Part shown: positions 48,560 through 59,448 of the stretch, piece by piece
Position numbering within the stretch: position 1 is the stretch's first letter
How the letters are laid out: every line of letters starts with the position of its first letter
NCBI RefSeq assembly: GCF_008831285.2
Contig: NC_045145.1
Location: 9,486,802-9,550,801 of the forward strand
Reading direction: 5' to 3'
Source of the DNA: Nymphaea colorata
Lineage: Eukaryota > Streptophyta > Magnoliopsida > Nymphaeales > Nymphaeaceae
DNA length: 64,000 nucleotides
Notes under the pieces: model-generated
Told to the model about the DNA's origin: nothing
Seen by the model: only the letters and a program-made list of their open reading frames with translations
Databases searched by the model: none
Program-made: the position numbers and the translations under genes

Positions 48560-50150
48560 CATGTCTTATGACATCACCAACATTTAGTTTAACATATGCA
48601 TTTGGTTGTTTGGATCCTTAGAAGTGACAACAAGGCATAACAATCAAGGACACCCACTTGTACTAATTATTGCCATGTTCACTTATTAGTTCGGTTATCT
48701 TTTCTAATGCAAAGCCATTGGAAGATTGTTTCCCCATCATTTGATTGCCATTAGGAAAGAATGAAAATTAGTGTGGCTAATTTGAAACCTTCCTTCATTA
48801 TTAGCTAAATTGGCTATAGTCCCATAGTTACCATTTGATTAAACCTTGTCATTGAGTAAAATTTATAGTGCCTCCAATAAGCTATGACTTGAGTCACTTT
48901 ACAAAAATGGGACATTGCACCTCAAAGCTGAGGAGGAAATGGAAATGTTCTCATACATGGCACACAATTATGTGACATGTATGTCAAGTTCATCTGGATC
49001 ATATTCAGATGAATCATACGTGTGATATTTAGGGATGTCAATATATCCGATTTGAATTGGATATCCGACTGATCCGATACGAAAAAATCGAATATGGATA
49101 CAAATTTAATATCCGATTAAGAAATCGGATCAGATTCAGATTTAATAAATGACATCCGATCGGATTCGGATTCAGATATACATGAATATCGGATCGGATT
49201 TGGATACGGATTCGGATTGTAAAATCGGATTTCGGATTCAGATTTGGATATGACTTTGCTTTATTCGAATTTGAATCCGAATCCAAATCCAAATCCAAAT
49301 ATATGAATATCCGAAAAAGCGGATATGATTAAAGATGTATCTTATCCGAATCCGATCCGTTGACATCCCTAGTGATATTGGCCTATTGTCACTTGAGCTT
49401 CAATGTTATGCCTAGTATTTAAATTTACAACTTTATTGTACGTTAGTTGTATCACAAAAGAACATATGGCATAACAAGCGACAATGTCTTCTCATATGGA
49501 TTATTCCCATGTTCATTTGTTAGTCTTCTTAATTTCAAACCTGTCTTCATTAAGAGTTATATTGGCTTTTTTTCTATAGTTGAAATTCAATTGAACCTGA
49601 TCAATGGTTGAGTTTGCAGTTCCTATAACAAGTAATGATTTGAGTTACTTATGAAATTGGCACGTCGAGCCTCAAACCTGAAGAGGAATAAAGAATGCTT
49701 TCATACATGGCCACTATCATTTGACATGCATGTCAAGTTCGTTTGGATCATATTCAAATGAATCAACCAAGTGGTATTGGCCAACTATTGCATGACCTTT
49801 TATGTTATCATGTTTAGTTTGACACTTTAATTGCACGATAGGAGCATCACAAGCGAACACATGACATAACAAGTGACAACATCTGGTTGTTTGATTATTG
49901 CCACGTTTACCCACGTTTACTTTTTAATCTGGTTAATTTCAAATCTGACTTCCTTAGGAGATCGGCCATGTTCTTGCAGTTGGAATTTGATTGAACTTTG
50001 TCATTTTGTTGGAACTATAGTGCCTCCAACAAGTCAGGACTTGAGTCACCTTACGAAATTCGGACGACAAACCTAGGAAAGGTAATGGCAAATATCATAG
50101 AATTATGACAATATTTTTATACATGCTTCTCGAATTTGACATGGCATAGT
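48560..50150. repeat. Three diverged tandem units of about 400-480 bp
   Basis: Three head-to-tail copies share the word order GCATAACAA..GACAA, ATTATTCCCATGTTCA, ...CCTCCAA(C/T)AAG..GACTTGAGTCAC and ...CATACATGG/CATGTCAAGTTC. The common GCATAACAA anchor lies at about 48635, 49469 and 49864. Subtracting the MITE at 49030-49371 leaves spacings of about 484 and 395 bp. No coding function was seen. Confidence 0.75.
49030..49371. mobile_element. hAT-like MITE with exact 8-bp target duplication
   Basis: 342 bp with terminal inverted repeats TAGGGATGTCAA at both ends. It is flanked on both sides by GTGATATT (49022-49029 and 49372-49379), an exact 8-bp duplication typical of hAT transposition. The interior is made of GGAT/ATCC(GA) words on both strands (ATCCGA, TCGGAT), which also create a spurious D/S/N-rich frame at 49038-49298. 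It is non-autonomous and inserted into the tandem array around it. Confidence 0.9.
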
Positions 50151-50159
50151 GGATTACAA

Positions 50160-51073
50160 ACGTGCTCACATGTTAGTTGCAACAATTTATTATATCTTTT
50201 ATAGGACGTGTCTATGACCAATAACACATGCTCCGACTAACTTATGTTCTTTCCTAATTACCATACCCTACCAATGCCCACTGTAGGGTCTCCTGATTCA
50301 CTCGTGAATTAGATCTTGCTTAGATTCACCACGGGGGAATCCTAGGGGTTGTGGAGAGGGCTGAAGATACTTTATATACAGGCCGTACTCGCGATAGGAT
50401 TTCGGTGCTCAACCAGTCATTCAATAGTGAATGGTTAACTGGCCCCTATAAAAGAAAGTTAAAAAAAAAAAGATTAATTTTTTTGTGGTGACCCGGGCAA
50501 TGTAACAATGTAATAGGATGTCTACCGATTGTTTCACAAAAACAAAGATAGTAAGCTTTAGCTTAGAAAGAGAGAACAAAATTCGTTATTACTGAATAGG
50601 GATATTAGAGACCAAAGGGATATTTATGAATGATGAAAAATATAATCTATAATCGCTGGTTTACTTACTTCTGGACAGAAAATTTTCTTTTCCCCCTCGC
50701 CTCTTGCTCCACAACTTTTCACCTTTTAAATGCTTTGCTTAGAACATATAACAAGTGAGTAAGTACTTTTCGTTGTCTGTAGAGTGAATAAATTTTTATC
50801 CAAATGTATGTTGCATTATTATTTATAGGAAATATGGTAATCAAGCATGTCCTTGGTTATTTCAAGGGAAAGGAAGTCATTTAAAAGACACTTGGCACCT
50901 TTGGATTCAATTAAATTAAAGGCACTGACCTGCGCCCCACATATTTGGTCATCTCCAAACATACTTGTATTATGCGATGCCAATTCCGAGTCTTGTTCAA
51001 ATGGATTTATGCTTCGAAACGCCAATCACATTTTCCAACGGTCTTTTAACTTCTGAAGTTGTGTTTCTAGACA
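50160..51073. other. Upstream region of the PPR gene
   Basis: Holds a segment at about 50285-50475 with short inverted words (GATTCAC/GTGAATT; CCAGTCATTCA/TGAATGGTTAACTGG) ending in an A11 run, possibly a small mobile element. TATATACAG at 50375 and CTATTTATAGG at 50819 are candidate TATA-like words, but no promoter can be fixed from sequence alone. Confidence 0.4.
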
Positions 51074-52876
51074 ATGATCCCAAGGCCAAGGGGAAGGAGG
51101 CCTTGCACAAGCTCCCTCGTTCAGATCCTGCTAGAAAGATGCACTACAAGCAAATTGTGCAAGCAAGCACTTCCTCTGCTGATCACCAGTGGCATCATCC
51201 AGGACAGCTATGCGTTCCCCAAGATCATCAGCGCGATGCTCTCCTTCTTCTCTGACATCAACCATGACCAAAACATCCTCTCTCTGGTTCATGAACCGGA
51301 CACGTTCATATTCAATACAATCATCACAGCGTTTGCCGGCGACACCAACAAGCCGGTGTCAGCTATCTCGTACTACAAATTGATGGTTGGCAGGGGTTTG
51401 TGGCCGGACATCTACACGTTCCCGGCGATCTTGAAATCATGCTCGAAGGTGTCAGGGATTATGGAAGCAATACAGTTTCACGGAAACATTGTGAAATGGG
51501 GTTTAGCAGAGGACCTCTATGTGCAGAACGCACTCGTTCATGTGTATGCTGTCTGTGGGAAGTGCTGTGATGCTCGGCAGATGTTTGATGAAATGGTTGA
51601 GAAGGACGTGGTCTCATGGACAAGCCTTATTGGTGGGTATGCTAAAGTAGGGCATCCAAAGGAAGCCCTGCAGCTATTCCTAGATATGGATGTGAAAGCT
51701 AATGCGGCCACGATGGTAAGCATGCTTTCCGCCTGTGCGCAGTTAGGCGCGTCGGGCAAGGGCAGAGGAATACATGGCAGCATCTGCAAGTATGGGTTTC
51801 AAGTAGATCAGATATTGGGCAATGCGCTAATGGACATGTATGTGAAATGTGGGTGGCTGGATGATGCAAATTTGGTATTCAAGGAGATGACTGGAAGGGA
51901 TATAGTCTCCTGGACCACCCTCATTAGTGGCTTGTCACAAAACGACAGACCGAAGGGTGCTTTGCAGATTTTCCATGACATGCAAATGTCAGGCATTGAG
52001 CCTGATAGAATGGCTTTAACTAGTGCACTTTCAGCATGTGCAAGCTTAGGAGCATTAGCTGCTGGCCGATGGATTCACCAATACATGGATCGGAAGCATA
52101 TAGAATGGGATGTACACGTAGGAACAGCAGTAGTGGACATGTATGCAAAATGTGGTTGCATTGAAAGGGCACTTCAAGTCTTTCATAAAATGCACCATAG
52201 GAATGTCCGCTCATGGAATGTAATGCTTGGAGGCCTAGCTATGCATGGACATGGGAGAAAGGCCCTTGCATATTTTTCTCAGATGGTCGAGTCAGGTATC
52301 AGACCTAATGAGGTAACCTTTTTGGCTGTCCTTGGTGCCTGCTCTCACTCTGGCTTTGTTGAGGAAGGAATTTGGCATTTCCACTCTATTAGGAACGTTT
52401 ATAATGTTATACCGAAGATTGAGCATTATGGTTGCATGGTTGATCTGTTAGGCCGTGCTGGACGCTTAGAGGAAGCCCGAGTTCTCATTCAAAGTATGCC
52501 TATGCAAGCTGATGTGCGCATCTGGGGTGCGATGCTTAGTGCTTGCAAGGCTTATGGAGATATGAAACTATGCCAAACGATCCGAGCTCATATTACTGAG
52601 CTTGAGGCATCTGATAGTGGAGTATATGTGCTTATCTCCAACATATATGCAACGAACAATAGATGGGAAGATGTGAAAAGGATGAGGGCCTTGATGAGGG
52701 ATAAAGGGATTAGAAAATCTCCTGGATCAAGTTTCATAGAGGTGAACTGTAAAACCCATGAGTTCATGGTAGGAGATGTCAACCACCCTCAACACAAGCA
52801 TATACAGTGCATTTTGGGCACACTCACAAGACACATGGAACTTGAGTGCTTGGGATTGCACGTGGGCATGGTCTGA
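51074..52876 (+). CDS. Pentatricopeptide repeat protein, PLS class, E/E+ type
   Basis: An intact 600-codon intronless frame. The start at 51074 is the first ATG after an in-frame TAG (51068-51070). The N-terminus MIPRPRGRRPCTSS is basic and without acidic residues, compatible with organelle import. PPR motifs of alternating P, L and S length run from about residue 77 to 480, each with the SWxxLIxG and ACAxLGALxxGRxIH signatures (for example VVSWTSLIGGYAK at 179-191 and SACASLGALAAGRWIH at 320-335). E1 and E2 motifs (about 481-551) and an E+-like stretch (about 552-573, with THEFMVGD) follow; there is no DYW deaminase domain. Family members bind specific organellar RNAs, often for C-to-U editing with a separate DYW partner. 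The layout and repeat wording resemble Arabidopsis At4g38010, from memory. It is the only undamaged gene in the window, surrounded by decayed transposons. Confidence 0.95.
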   Translation: MIPRPRGRRPCTSSLVQILLERCTTSKLCKQALPLLITSGIIQDSYAFPKIISAMLSFFSDINHDQNILSLVHEPDTFIFNTIITAFAGDTNKPVSAISYYKLMVGRGLWPDIYTFPAILKSCSKVSGIMEAIQFHGNIVKWGLAEDLYVQNALVHVYAVCGKCCDARQMFDEMVEKDVVSWTSLIGGYAKVGHPKEALQLFLDMDVKANAATMVSMLSACAQLGASGKGRGIHGSICKYGFQVDQILGNALMDMYVKCGWLDDANLVFKEMTGRDIVSWTTLISGLSQNDRPKGALQIFHDMQMSGIEPDRMALTSALSACASLGALAAGRWIHQYMDRKHIEWDVHVGTAVVDMYAKCGCIERALQVFHKMHHRNVRSWNVMLGGLAMHGHGRKALAYFSQMVESGIRPNEVTFLAVLGACSHSGFVEEGIWHFHSIRNVYNVIPKIEHYGCMVDLLGRAGRLEEARVLIQSMPMQADVRIWGAMLSACKAYGDMKLCQTIRAHITELEASDSGVYVLISNIYATNNRWEDVKRMRALMRDKGIRKSPGSSFIEVNCKTHEFMVGDVNHPQHKHIQCILGTLTRHMELECLGLHVGMV

Positions 52877-53519
52877 AAACATTGACCAAGATGAGATGCT
52901 TCAACAGGGTCTAAATGCTAGGGCTCTTTTAAAACTTGGCGAGTTGTTTACACTTGCCAATCTGATCTGCAATTGTTATGAAGAAGAAGGAACATGCAGA
53001 ATTTTGTAAACTTCCAAGCTCAAGGATGTCATTGTTTCGTCACTAAAGTGTGTGCGTCCTTTAAAATGAAGCTAAAGCAATTCAGAGAACTTGCACTGTT
53101 ATCAGAGAGAGCTTTCGTACTGAAGATACAAAGAAAGCCTCAGTCAAGATGGCACCTCATGGTCTGTATTTATGACATTTGACTGAGGGTGGTTTCCAGG
53201 GCTTAGGAAAGAGGAAGGTATTGGAATGATTGGATTCAATTCAAGGATTCTACGGCCTTAACCTTCCATGAGTATGTGTGTGACATAATGATGGGTTGTG
53301 ATTCTGCTTTGCGTTGCAATACAATAATGAGTGCTCCATTCTATTGGGATTATTTAGAAATGACCAATTTGAGTCTGAAGCATAGTCGGACATGATGTGA
53401 AAAGGATGAATCTGATATTCTGGTTTCAAAATAGTAATCCGCCAAAGAATATGTATTCCAAAGAAAACAGAAGAAAGCTGAACGTTCACAAATACAGGAA
53501 GTTAATTTCACTGTCCTAC

Positions 53520-53520
<1 letters not shown>

Positions 53521-53563
<43 letters not shown>

Positions 53564-53617
53564 TAGATATATATTTATGTATGTATATATATATATATAT
53601 ATAGATATATATTTATG

Positions 53618-53669
<52 letters not shown>

Positions 53670-53701
53670 TATACATACATAAATATATATATATATATAT
53701 A
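53521..53701. repeat. Compound (TA)n / TATG / TAGA microsatellite
   Basis: Several TA runs are broken by AGATAGATATATATTTATGTATG words, present twice in direct orientation and once inverted near 53662-53690 (ACATACATAAATATATAT). Open frames of Tyr/Ile here on both strands are artefacts. It lies about 650 bp after the PPR stop codon. Confidence 0.95.
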
Positions 53702-56040
53702 TTCAAAAAGCTCCATCTTGATGGTTGCAAATCCTGCCTGTAGTGGGTCATGCAAGTAACTGGGTTCAGCACTAATTTGAATAGATTACATCCTTCGGAC
53801 CGTGACTCTTGAATCGAGCGTCAAAATTTGGTATTTTTGTCACCGGAAGAGAATTTCTTTTTTGGTCTACATTGAGGACTTCTACAGTGACTTTCGTTTC
53901 AAAGTTTCTGAAAAATTATCTGTTAAGCCGGATAACCAATATTTTTCTGAACTGAAATTTGTGGGTATCTGAAATTGAAAATTTATAAACTAGCTTCTTT
54001 GCTAAACAGCAAATAGGCATGATTTGAGATCCAACCTTTTTTCGTTTGAACATAGAGCACACAGCCCTATAGCTTCGTTAACAAACTCGAGCGTTAGGAG
54101 AAACACAAGCATCAATTCTTGAAATAGTAAGGAGGTCGTGAGTTTTAGAAATCATGTTCAGTTTGTGTGCACAGACGCACACAAGCACATGAACATTATA
54201 TAGTCAAACATAATGGAAGTATTGTGTATAGACCCGGGAAAATCAAAATAAAGTTCTTTTACTGCAATAAAAACATGAAATTTTCAAAGTAAATAATCTT
54301 TGAACGGTTTAATTTTCCTTGATAAAACTTTTTCTGTTCCAATCTGACCATAAAATTGTGTAATCTTTAGAGTTTATAAGCGATATATATCACTAATGTA
54401 ATTATTGGTTCAACCAGATAATTATATCAATGGAGGGAGATCTCCTAATCAGTCTAACTAGCCAATGCCTGCTACATGCTTCTAATCTCAAATTAGAAAA
54501 AATATGAAGCAGCAGCCCTTCTGAAAACAGACTATAATGCTGCACTTCCAAACTCAAGAGTTGTTCTTTGCTTTACAAATGACGACATACATCTTCCTGC
54601 TTCCATGCCTTCTATGTTCGCATACCATTAAAAGAAAATTAACTATCGACTCTGCCCATCATGATCATCACCAAGCAATACCAAAGGCAATATAAACTTT
54701 TGGCTAAGATTTGCACTAAACCACCCTAGCAAAGTATCGGACATCTAAAATTGTTATTCCGGACCCTTCTCCCGATATTGGAAGCATGATAGCACTGACA
54801 TTGCAAAGTATACCATAGACCTCACAGTTTCAGTTAACCAATAACCATGTGCCCTGCGGTCAACTTGAGAACCATTCTTTTTGCTTCCGGAGATGACAAT
54901 TTGGCCAAGATGTGACCAGCTGGTAATATGGCCGAGATTCGCAAGATTTTTCACATTAGTAGTGGCATGAGCTGCGCTTGAAGTTCTACTGAACGTAGAG
55001 GGACACAGATTAGGAGAAAACTTATTAGGATTTAGTTCTCCCAATCACCATTCAAGTATTTTTTGTCTGAACTTCGAAATGCATAGCCAAAACAATTTAG
55101 AATGGAATTGTAATGTCAACAGTTAAACCAAGTCAGAAATAAAGACAATACCTTATTACTTTTACAGGACACTAAAAGCAGAGCAAATGGAAAAAGAAGC
55201 AGAGGAAGAGCAACAGAAAATGTATGTTTGAAACTAGATAAACTGCAAGGAACTTAAAACAATTTCTTCATGTATTAAAAAAAACCATATCATACATAAA
55301 GAACATTAATTATTCATCCTTCATAACCATAGGCATATATATCAGAAGCAAATTCAGAAAATGAAAGTACAACTATGAAATTCAAAATAACATATTAAAA
55401 CATCCATTATCTATCAAAAGTTTAAAGGGCATCTATCAGGCACTAGTTTAGACTTTAGAGTGTCGTAGAGTATAGTAAACTACATCATGAGTTCATCAAA
55501 TCAATGTTTTCTTCCTCAAATCAACTATTTTTTGGGGAAACCAAAAAAAATCTCTCCCTCTGACAGCCTTTAGAGAAGTTTAGAGAGACAAAGAGAGGGC
55601 CTCAGTTTAAAAGAATATGCAAAAATGGGCCTCATGCCTCTTTTTTAAATTTTAACTATGTATCATAACCTACAAGGTGCATCGGGTGTATCATATGATA
55701 CAACTCCTTGTATCGTACGATACACCCGATATAGGCACAACACACTGGTGTATCATGTATTGAGTCCATATCCTCTGAGGACGAGTCATATTGTACTTGA
55801 TGGACCCGTATTGTACAATATAGATAATACAACTTTAGAGACAACTAGTATATTGATAGCCTTGTGAAAGTATAAATGATAGTTTTTCCTTCTATAAATT
55901 GGATATGAACTTTCCTCGTTTTTGCACATATTAGATCCACATCATTTGAGATAATGACAAACCCAACCAAATCAAGTCACTTTAAATAGGCCAAACAAAA
56001 TAAATAACATGTAATAGACGACCATGGATATATGTAGGCC
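53702..56040. other. Mostly gene-free stretch with one unassigned frame
   Basis: A minus-strand frame at 54754-55044 (96 codons, ending SMVYFAMSVLSCFQYREKG) has fairly normal amino-acid composition but matches no family I know. It could be a chance frame or an exon remnant. The rest is AT-rich. The inverted repeat at 55681-55730 is listed separately. Confidence 0.35.
55681..55730. repeat. 50-bp near-perfect inverted repeat, each arm itself palindromic
   Basis: Two 23-bp arms (55681-55703 and 55708-55730) are complementary at 21 of 23 positions around a 4-base loop (CTCC). The outer 12 bp, ATCGGGTGTATC, match exactly. Each arm holds a 14-bp perfect palindrome: GTATCATATGATAC at the left and GTATCGTACGATAC at the right. 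The two mismatches keep both inner palindromes self-complementary. Confidence 0.9.
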
Positions 56041-56053
56041 TGTACTTGGATTT

Positions 56054-57560
56054 CTAGCCATCTCCCTCTTGGAACACACACATCATCATATAATGTTCCA
56101 TATTAATACTGCTAAAATAATATATACTTAAAATCACCTCAAATTCTTGGATTTGCATAAGTACTGGGTCAACAATTATCTGAAATAAGTCCCACGAAAT
56201 AACACAAGCACAATATATTTCCTTGACCTTTACAATATCCTTCAAGGCTGTGGTGACTGCTACATATGGATACAAAAAACTGCTCTTTTGATTTAAACAT
56301 GTAACAACTATGAGTGATATAAAAGAATAATGCAATCCATGATCATTAAAAACATATACTTCCCAACGAAAGAGAACACATTTACATGCAATTACATTAG
56401 TAGATGGCACAACTTCTTGAACTGATGTTCCAAAGACTCTTCCTCAAGCTCGAGTCCTACTTGAGCCGCACTTGTTTGACCTCGACTACTTGGTGCTGAA
56501 TTTGTCAGCCTGCTATAATCTAATGTGGATACACTCTCAATACCTGAAGGCTGAGCCCTTAGTCTACCACTTTTTTGGAACAAAGGACAGTATGTTCTAA
56601 TATGCTCCATCTGTCCATATTCATAGTAGTCTTGGAATCCTCATTGACATTTTTCTAGATGTCTTTGTCCACACATCCTACAAGGTTTTATGGATCCTGA
56701 CGATTATCTTGTACCTAATGTAACATCATCACTTTCCCTACTTATGATGTTATCGACTCTTCTCTGACTAGCTACTGTAGAACAACTGCCCCTTCATATA
56801 GGTTTCTTTTGGTGCCAAAATGGCCACATAGGTTTGCATGGCTTGCCAGTCCTATTGCTTGGCAACGGCCCAATATCACACATTCTTCTAAGTTGGTCTT
56901 GAGCTTCCCGTTTCTTATGTATAATTGATTATGCTTGTTGAGTTGCCTCTACCAACTGTGAGAATACCCTGTTCCTTGTTGACCCCACTTATCTCTTAAT
57001 TTCTAAACCTAATATATATTCAAACCATTTACACCTTTTTGCCTCACCCAAAGTTACATCAATCAAAAAATTTGATCTTATGGTAAACTTATGCTCGTAC
57101 TCATCACTTGACATAATTCCCTGCTTAAGTTGGCAGAAACAATGCATCATGTTCTCTAAGTAGGTAGTTGGATAATGTTTTTCTTCAAATTCTCTTAAGC
57201 AATCGGCCTATGCATTGTCTTATGATTTGGGTATTGCCCATAGATGGTTGGTTTCCCACTAGGCCTCAGCTGCGTCCTGTAATAGGGATATTATACAATC
57301 AAGTTTATCATTGTCGGTGCTATGCAAATACTTGAAAATTTTCTTCATTTTATGCAGCCATGGTTATTCCACTGCTGGATCTTCTATACCAGAAAAAGGC
57401 TTTGCACCCAACTTATGGGCTGATCCTAGACATCCTGGTTTACTTTTCTCGATTCTGTAGAAGATTCTAGCTGAGCTTCTTGAGGTATTTCAATAGAAAA
57501 ACTAGTCTGTGGTGCTTCAACTTCCCAGCTACAGCCATGACCTCTATGACGAGGTGGCAT
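56054..57560 (-). pseudogene. Ty3/gypsy gag-protease remnant
   Basis: From the ATG at 57560 leftwards (MPPRHRGHGC...): capsid with REFEEKHYPTTYLENMMHCF-like residues, QLKQGIMSSDEYEHKFT, STRNRVFSQLVEATQQA and RKREAQDQLRRM-type segments. The zinc knuckle is at about 56590-56640 (YYEYGQMEHIRTYC), with both first cysteines now tyrosine. The protease is in 56054-56410: VFNDHGLHYSFIS corresponds to the DSGATHSF core, and QEFEVILSIYYFSS to the QEFDVILGMDWL element. RT, RNase H and integrase are absent, and similarity ends near 56045. It belongs to a gypsy element other than that at 16218-26241, judging by the capsid text. Confidence 0.8.
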
Positions 57561-57660
57561 TATCCTACAAATCAAGCCATCCGTTAAAAAGTTCCCACAA
57601 TAGATAATAAAACTTCATACATGCATGCATGCATCTAGTACCCTATGATTCTAAAACCAT

Positions 57661-57672
57661 ATTCTGATACCA
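57661..57672 (-). other. Primer-binding site of the minus-strand gypsy remnant
   Basis: TGGTATCAGAAT on the element strand, four bases after an LTR end (GGGGGACA, minus strand) that starts at 57677. It places the missing element's 5' LTR to the right. Confidence 0.75.
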
Positions 57673-57676
57673 AAAT

Positions 57677-59021
57677 TGTCCCCCTTGCTCTAGGGAGTGT
57701 GAATAAAACTATAATTACCTCAAGAATTCAAAATAAATGATAACTAAGATAAAATTTTAATTTACAACTACAATATGGGCTACTAATTTAAGATGTAACG
57801 ACTAGGTTCTCATTCTCAAACAAAAAAATAAAGGTACTTTATTTTCCTCAAAACAAGACACTCATTCTCTTCCTACATGCCATGCAAATACATAGTCAAA
57901 TGAAGACGAATCTGCATTCTGTTAATTACACTATCAATCTAAGGCTTGATATAGGCTGATGCTTAGCCACCTTAATGCTTAGCTGAAAAAAAAATACTTA
58001 AATGATGAGTCCTAATGACTCAGTAAGCAGATTTACAATAATGATCACACCATGTAGAATATAGGTACATATAACCAAAAATAGAAGACAACGTTATCTA
58101 ATTGCGGGTGCAGCATGGAGTTGGTGTAGCCAAATTGTGGATCATGTTCTGCAAGCTTGGCAAACAGCTATTAGCCACAAACGTCAGTGACTCTTGAATT
58201 CTTGCCTCAGATAGGAAAAATATTGCAACACAAAAGGGAGAAAAAGTGCAGTTTTAGGCATTGTTAAATCAGTATCATTTTTTTCCCTTCCCATACTTTT
58301 GTTTTATTCACTTGTGATGAAGTTAAAGACACAAGACTGTGTTAGTGTTGCAAACCTCGTTTTACACTAGCTGCCAAAGATAATATTGAGAATCTAATCC
58401 AGCTGCTCATGTAAAGGCCTACCAAGGAAGCATATTTTGCACAATGACTCTCAGATTTCACTGGCTGAGTACCCCCTTAGGTCTAATGAGAATTCTTGTT
58501 TTATTTCAGGTGGCCGAACCAAAAAATGCACACGAGTTCTACCTTTTTTCACAACTCCTATGGTCAGTTGTATGTAATTTGCTGTGGAAGCATAATGGTT
58601 TTTAAGGTTCAATGTCAAAAAAGAGAGGTAATCATTCATAAGAGAAATTATGATTCATACGTAGAAAAAATTGCTATTCTAGATAGATGCAGCTTTCTCA
58701 TGTTCCTACTCTTCCTACACTTCACTCATTGAGTCTGGATCAGCTTTGCTGCAACGTTTCACCTTGTTGAATCCAATGTCTACAACATTGTCAGCAAGAT
58801 GATGGTCTACATGAACTTCATGCTGGCTGGGATCAGCCAACTCGGTGAATATATAGTCCTCCACAATGCTGTATATACACAAATCCAATATGTCAACCTT
58901 TTCTGATAACATGTAAATTAATAGTACAAATTTTTCTTGATTAGTTCCCTCTCTCTCCACATCAGAATGGCTGGCAATTGTTTCTAGCAATGAATGTGCA
59001 AGTGAACAACTGTAGCTGACA
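57677..59021. other. Gypsy 5' LTR edge and gene-free DNA
   Basis: The LTR of the minus-strand gypsy remnant begins at TGTCCCCC (57677); its outer end cannot be found without a partner. Further right, a minus-strand frame at 58715-58990 (91 codons, HEVHVDHHLADNVVDIGFNK) is unassigned. No other gene signal was seen. Confidence 0.45.
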
Positions 59022-59448
59022 CACTACCAAACATTAACATTATCAACATGACATCATGTGTCATTGGAAGTAGCTCCAACATGTAGAAGATTGTCACTGT
59101 TTGCAGCAATGACATAACTTCATGCGTCGTTGCAAGGATCTGCGACAATGTATATGAGAATCACCGATTGCAACTGTGAAGATGTACAAGTGCATCACTA
59201 ATTGCAATTACAACGATGTATGGAGTATCACTGATTGCATCTATGATGATGTACAAGAATGTCAGTGCTATAAGCAGGGATGATGTAAAAATGCATCGCC
59301 GTTGGCAACAATGATGATGTAGAGAAACATCGCTGCTTTAGCAGTGACACCACTTTGACCGACCCCACATCGACACTTGTTTTTGCATTGCAGAACAATA
59401 TTTCTTGACTCGAAAACAGCATCGTTGAATTTAAAATCTAGTTTAGTG
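59022..59448. mobile_element. Possible CACTA-like non-autonomous element
   Basis: Starts with CACTACCAAA at 59022; TAGTG at 59444-59448 could be the opposite end. In between are 33/34-bp direct repeats like the subterminal arrays of plant CACTA elements. The expected 3-bp duplication is not seen (ACA and AGT), and the inverted match beyond CACTA is weak. It may therefore be one terminus only. Confidence 0.35.
59061..59363. repeat. 33/34-bp minisatellite, 9 copies
   Basis: Units start at 59061, 59094, 59127, 59161, 59195, 59228, 59262, 59296 and 59330, spaced 33, 33, 34, 34, 33, 34, 34 and 34 bp. A working consensus is TCACTGATTGCA, a variable stretch, then GATGATGTA and about eight bases. 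Units have drifted but the phase is kept. Confidence 0.85.

Noticed and set aside
49038-49298. 86-codon Asp/Ser/Asn-rich minus-strand frame
   Set aside because: It is the translation of ATCCGA/TCGGAT words inside the hAT-like MITE.
53397-53772. Tyr/Ile-rich frames on both strands
   Set aside because: Direct translation of (TA)n microsatellite.
59061-59363. Regular repeats considered as a CRISPR array
   Set aside because: Eukaryotic context, units are contiguous without unique spacers and vary along their length.
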